Source of the DNA: Echinicola vietnamensis DSM 17526
GTDB taxonomy: Bacteria; Bacteroidota; Bacteroidia; Cytophagales; Cyclobacteriaceae
Direction of reading: 5' to 3'
Length of the DNA: 64,000 nt
Assembly (NCBI RefSeq): GCF_000325705.1
Contig: NC_019904.1
Span: forward strand, 1,372,001 to 1,436,000
Made by a program: the position numbers and the translations under genes. Shown in pieces: positions 62,868 to 64,000 of this stretch (its first letter is position 1; each line of letters begins with the position of its first letter). A model generated the notes under the pieces. That model saw only the letters and a list, made by a program, of their open reading frames with translations. It was not told where the DNA came from and searched no databases.

Positions 62868-63980
62868 TTATTTTTGATCGTTCAAATAGCGCACGATCAG
62901 TTGTGGTTTTCCCAAAGCCTCCAGTTGAGCTGCATCGCAGCAATGGTAACCTTTGCTGTCCGCCCATTTTTTCACTTCATCGAGCTTCTCGGCTGCTATG
63001 GTTAACGAGACAAAGTTTGAAAAAATTTTTTGATGGGACAGTATATGTTTGTAGGTCTTTTCATTTTTATAATCCACAATCGGTTTAAATGCCTGAAGCT
63101 CTTGAAACAATGTTGAATGTTCCAGCTCAATCTTCTCAGGGGCAGAAAATTCCACTAAGGGGAAATCCGTGAGGCCTTGCCAAATGTCCTTTGGGCCACG
63201 CGTTTTGACGATTTTATGCGGGCCACAGTTGATTTCATGGTACAAAAAGGCGCGGGTAGTTACTTTTGTCTTTTTGATTTTGACCGGAAGGGCTTCCACT
63301 TGGCCATGTGCATAGGCATAGCAGCTGTCCTGTAGCGGGCATTGGTCGCAATTGGCCTTTTTGGGGGTACATTGGAGGGCGCCAAATTCCATGATGGCCT
63401 GGTTGTATTCGTCCGGTTGCTGGGCTGGGATGAGTTCATCGGCGAGTTCTTGGAACTGTCTTTTCCCTTTAGGGCTGCTGATATCCGTGTCCAGGCCAAA
63501 ATAGCGGCTAAGAACCCTGAAGACATTGCCGTCCAGTACGGCGACTTTTTCTTTGAAGGCAAAGGAAGCAATTGCTGCAGCGGTATACTGGCCGACGCCC
63601 TTAAGCTTCAGGAGGCTGCGGTAATTGTCTGGAAAGTTTCCGCCAAACTCTTCGACCACCTGCTGTGCGCAATGGTGCAGGTTTCTGGCCCGGCTGTAAT
63701 AGCCCAGCCCTTGCCAGCGCCTAAGCACATCTTCTACTGGAGCATTGGCGAGGTCATGTACTGTGGGATAATGCTTAACAAATTCTTCAAAGTAGGGGAG
63801 ACCTTGGGCGACCCTGGTCTGTTGTAGAATAATTTCTGATAGCCAAATGATGTATGGATTTTGGGTGTTTCTCCATGGCAGATCCCTTTTGTTTTGGGGG
63901 TACCAATGCAGTAGCTTTTTGGGAAAATGGCTGAAAGTCAAAACTTTTGGAATTTTATGGATTAAGTTTTCGTTGAACAA
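62868..63980 (-). CDS. mutY: A/G-specific adenine glycosylase
   Basis: A 370-aa MutY that removes adenine mispaired with 8-oxoguanine. The catalytic Glu49 is in WLSEIILQQTRV, the helix-hairpin-helix is LKGVGQYTAAAIASFAF, and the catalytic Asp lies in VAVLDGNVFRVLSRYFG. The [4Fe-4S] ligands follow as C-x6-C-x2-C-x5-C (CTPKKANCDQCPLQDSC). A C-terminal NUDIX-like domain for 8-oxoG recognition occupies about 235-365. The gene is complete; the window ends 20 bp upstream of its ATG. Confidence 0.95.
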   Translation of the reverse strand: MFNENLIHKIPKVLTFSHFPKKLLHWYPQNKRDLPWRNTQNPYIIWLSEIILQQTRVAQGLPYFEEFVKHYPTVHDLANAPVEDVLRRWQGLGYYSRARNLHHCAQQVVEEFGGNFPDNYRSLLKLKGVGQYTAAAIASFAFKEKVAVLDGNVFRVLSRYFGLDTDISSPKGKRQFQELADELIPAQQPDEYNQAIMEFGALQCTPKKANCDQCPLQDSCYAYAHGQVEALPVKIKKTKVTTRAFLYHEINCGPHKIVKTRGPKDIWQGLTDFPLVEFSAPEKIELEHSTLFQELQAFKPIVDYKNEKTYKHILSHQKIFSNFVSLTIAAEKLDEVKKWADSKGYHCCDAAQLEALGKPQLIVRYLNDQK

Positions 63981-64000
63981 AAGACGCTAATTTTCGTCAT

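Noticed and set aside
1..64000. CRISPR arrays, restriction-modification, toxin-antitoxin or other defence systems.
   Set aside because: No regular direct-repeat array and no recognised defence proteins were seen; the AlbA_2 protein alone is not sufficient evidence.

Overview
The window looks like chromosomal DNA from a member of the Bacteroidota, most likely order Cytophagales (an Echinicola/Cyclobacterium/Algoriphagus-like organism; the genus is inference). The support is a SusC/SusD pair, a cargo protein with a type IX secretion (T9SS) C-terminal sorting domain, the gliding/T9SS proteins GldD and GldE, a geranylgeranylglyceryl-phosphate synthase, and several promoters of the Bacteroidota type (TTG, about 20 bp, TAnnTTTG). 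No rRNA or tRNA gene, CRISPR array, prophage or intact insertion sequence was seen.

Layout. 0-5 kb: recX, tpiA, prmA, a patatin-like lipase overlapping a methyltransferase, and a TRIC-type channel. 5-13 kb: an M20 dipeptidase, dsbD, a cupin remnant, and a minus-strand run of LOG protein, lytic transglycosylase, LysR regulator and YeiH exporter. 13-16 kb: a YkgJ protein, then a tight group of holin-like protein, Lys-rich membrane protein and GGGP synthase, with an AraC regulator converging on it. 16-24 kb: acyl-CoA dehydrogenase, a T9SS cargo, a DUF4105 protein, and uvrB with two small followers. 24-31 kb: a repeat-rich gap, then lysC, ribH, a TPR membrane protein, pdhA and a GH43 enzyme. 31-43 kb: DinB protein, gldD, a GHL10 lipoprotein, a sodium:solute symporter facing a sugar-kinase-like gene, and susD/susC. 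43-54 kb: MFS and TfoX, a MutS-like ATPase, VOC protein, nitroreductase, DUF6952/thioredoxin, yjjX, yebC, NDH-2, a gamma-glutamylcyclotransferase, a broken Spy-like gene and a DUF2064 transferase. 54-64 kb: gltD/gltB, gldE, ssb and mutY.

How the genes fit together. Most of the window is housekeeping: glycolysis and pyruvate oxidation (tpiA, pdhA), ammonia assimilation (gltBD), aspartate-family amino acids and riboflavin (lysC, ribH), DNA repair (uvrB, mutY, ssb, recX, MutS-like) and envelope redox (dsbD). Accessory functions are outer-membrane nutrient capture (SusCD), sugar transport and phosphorylation (symporter plus kinase), glycan hydrolysis (GH43, GHL10) and T9SS/gliding (gldD, gldE, one cargo).

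The least explained content is between the genes. Several families of dispersed palindromic repeats are present, including a ~230-bp element found twice 29 kb apart, two MITE-like elements with 16-bp terminal inverted repeats, paired TTTGCAAT/TTTGTAAT palindromes, and decayed shared modules. Two clear gene remnants and one possible one were also found. No convincing new defence or mobile system was seen. The best candidates for new biology are the holin/Lys-rich/GGGPS group, the truncated MutS-like ATPase, and the symporter/kinase pair facing each other across a palindrome.
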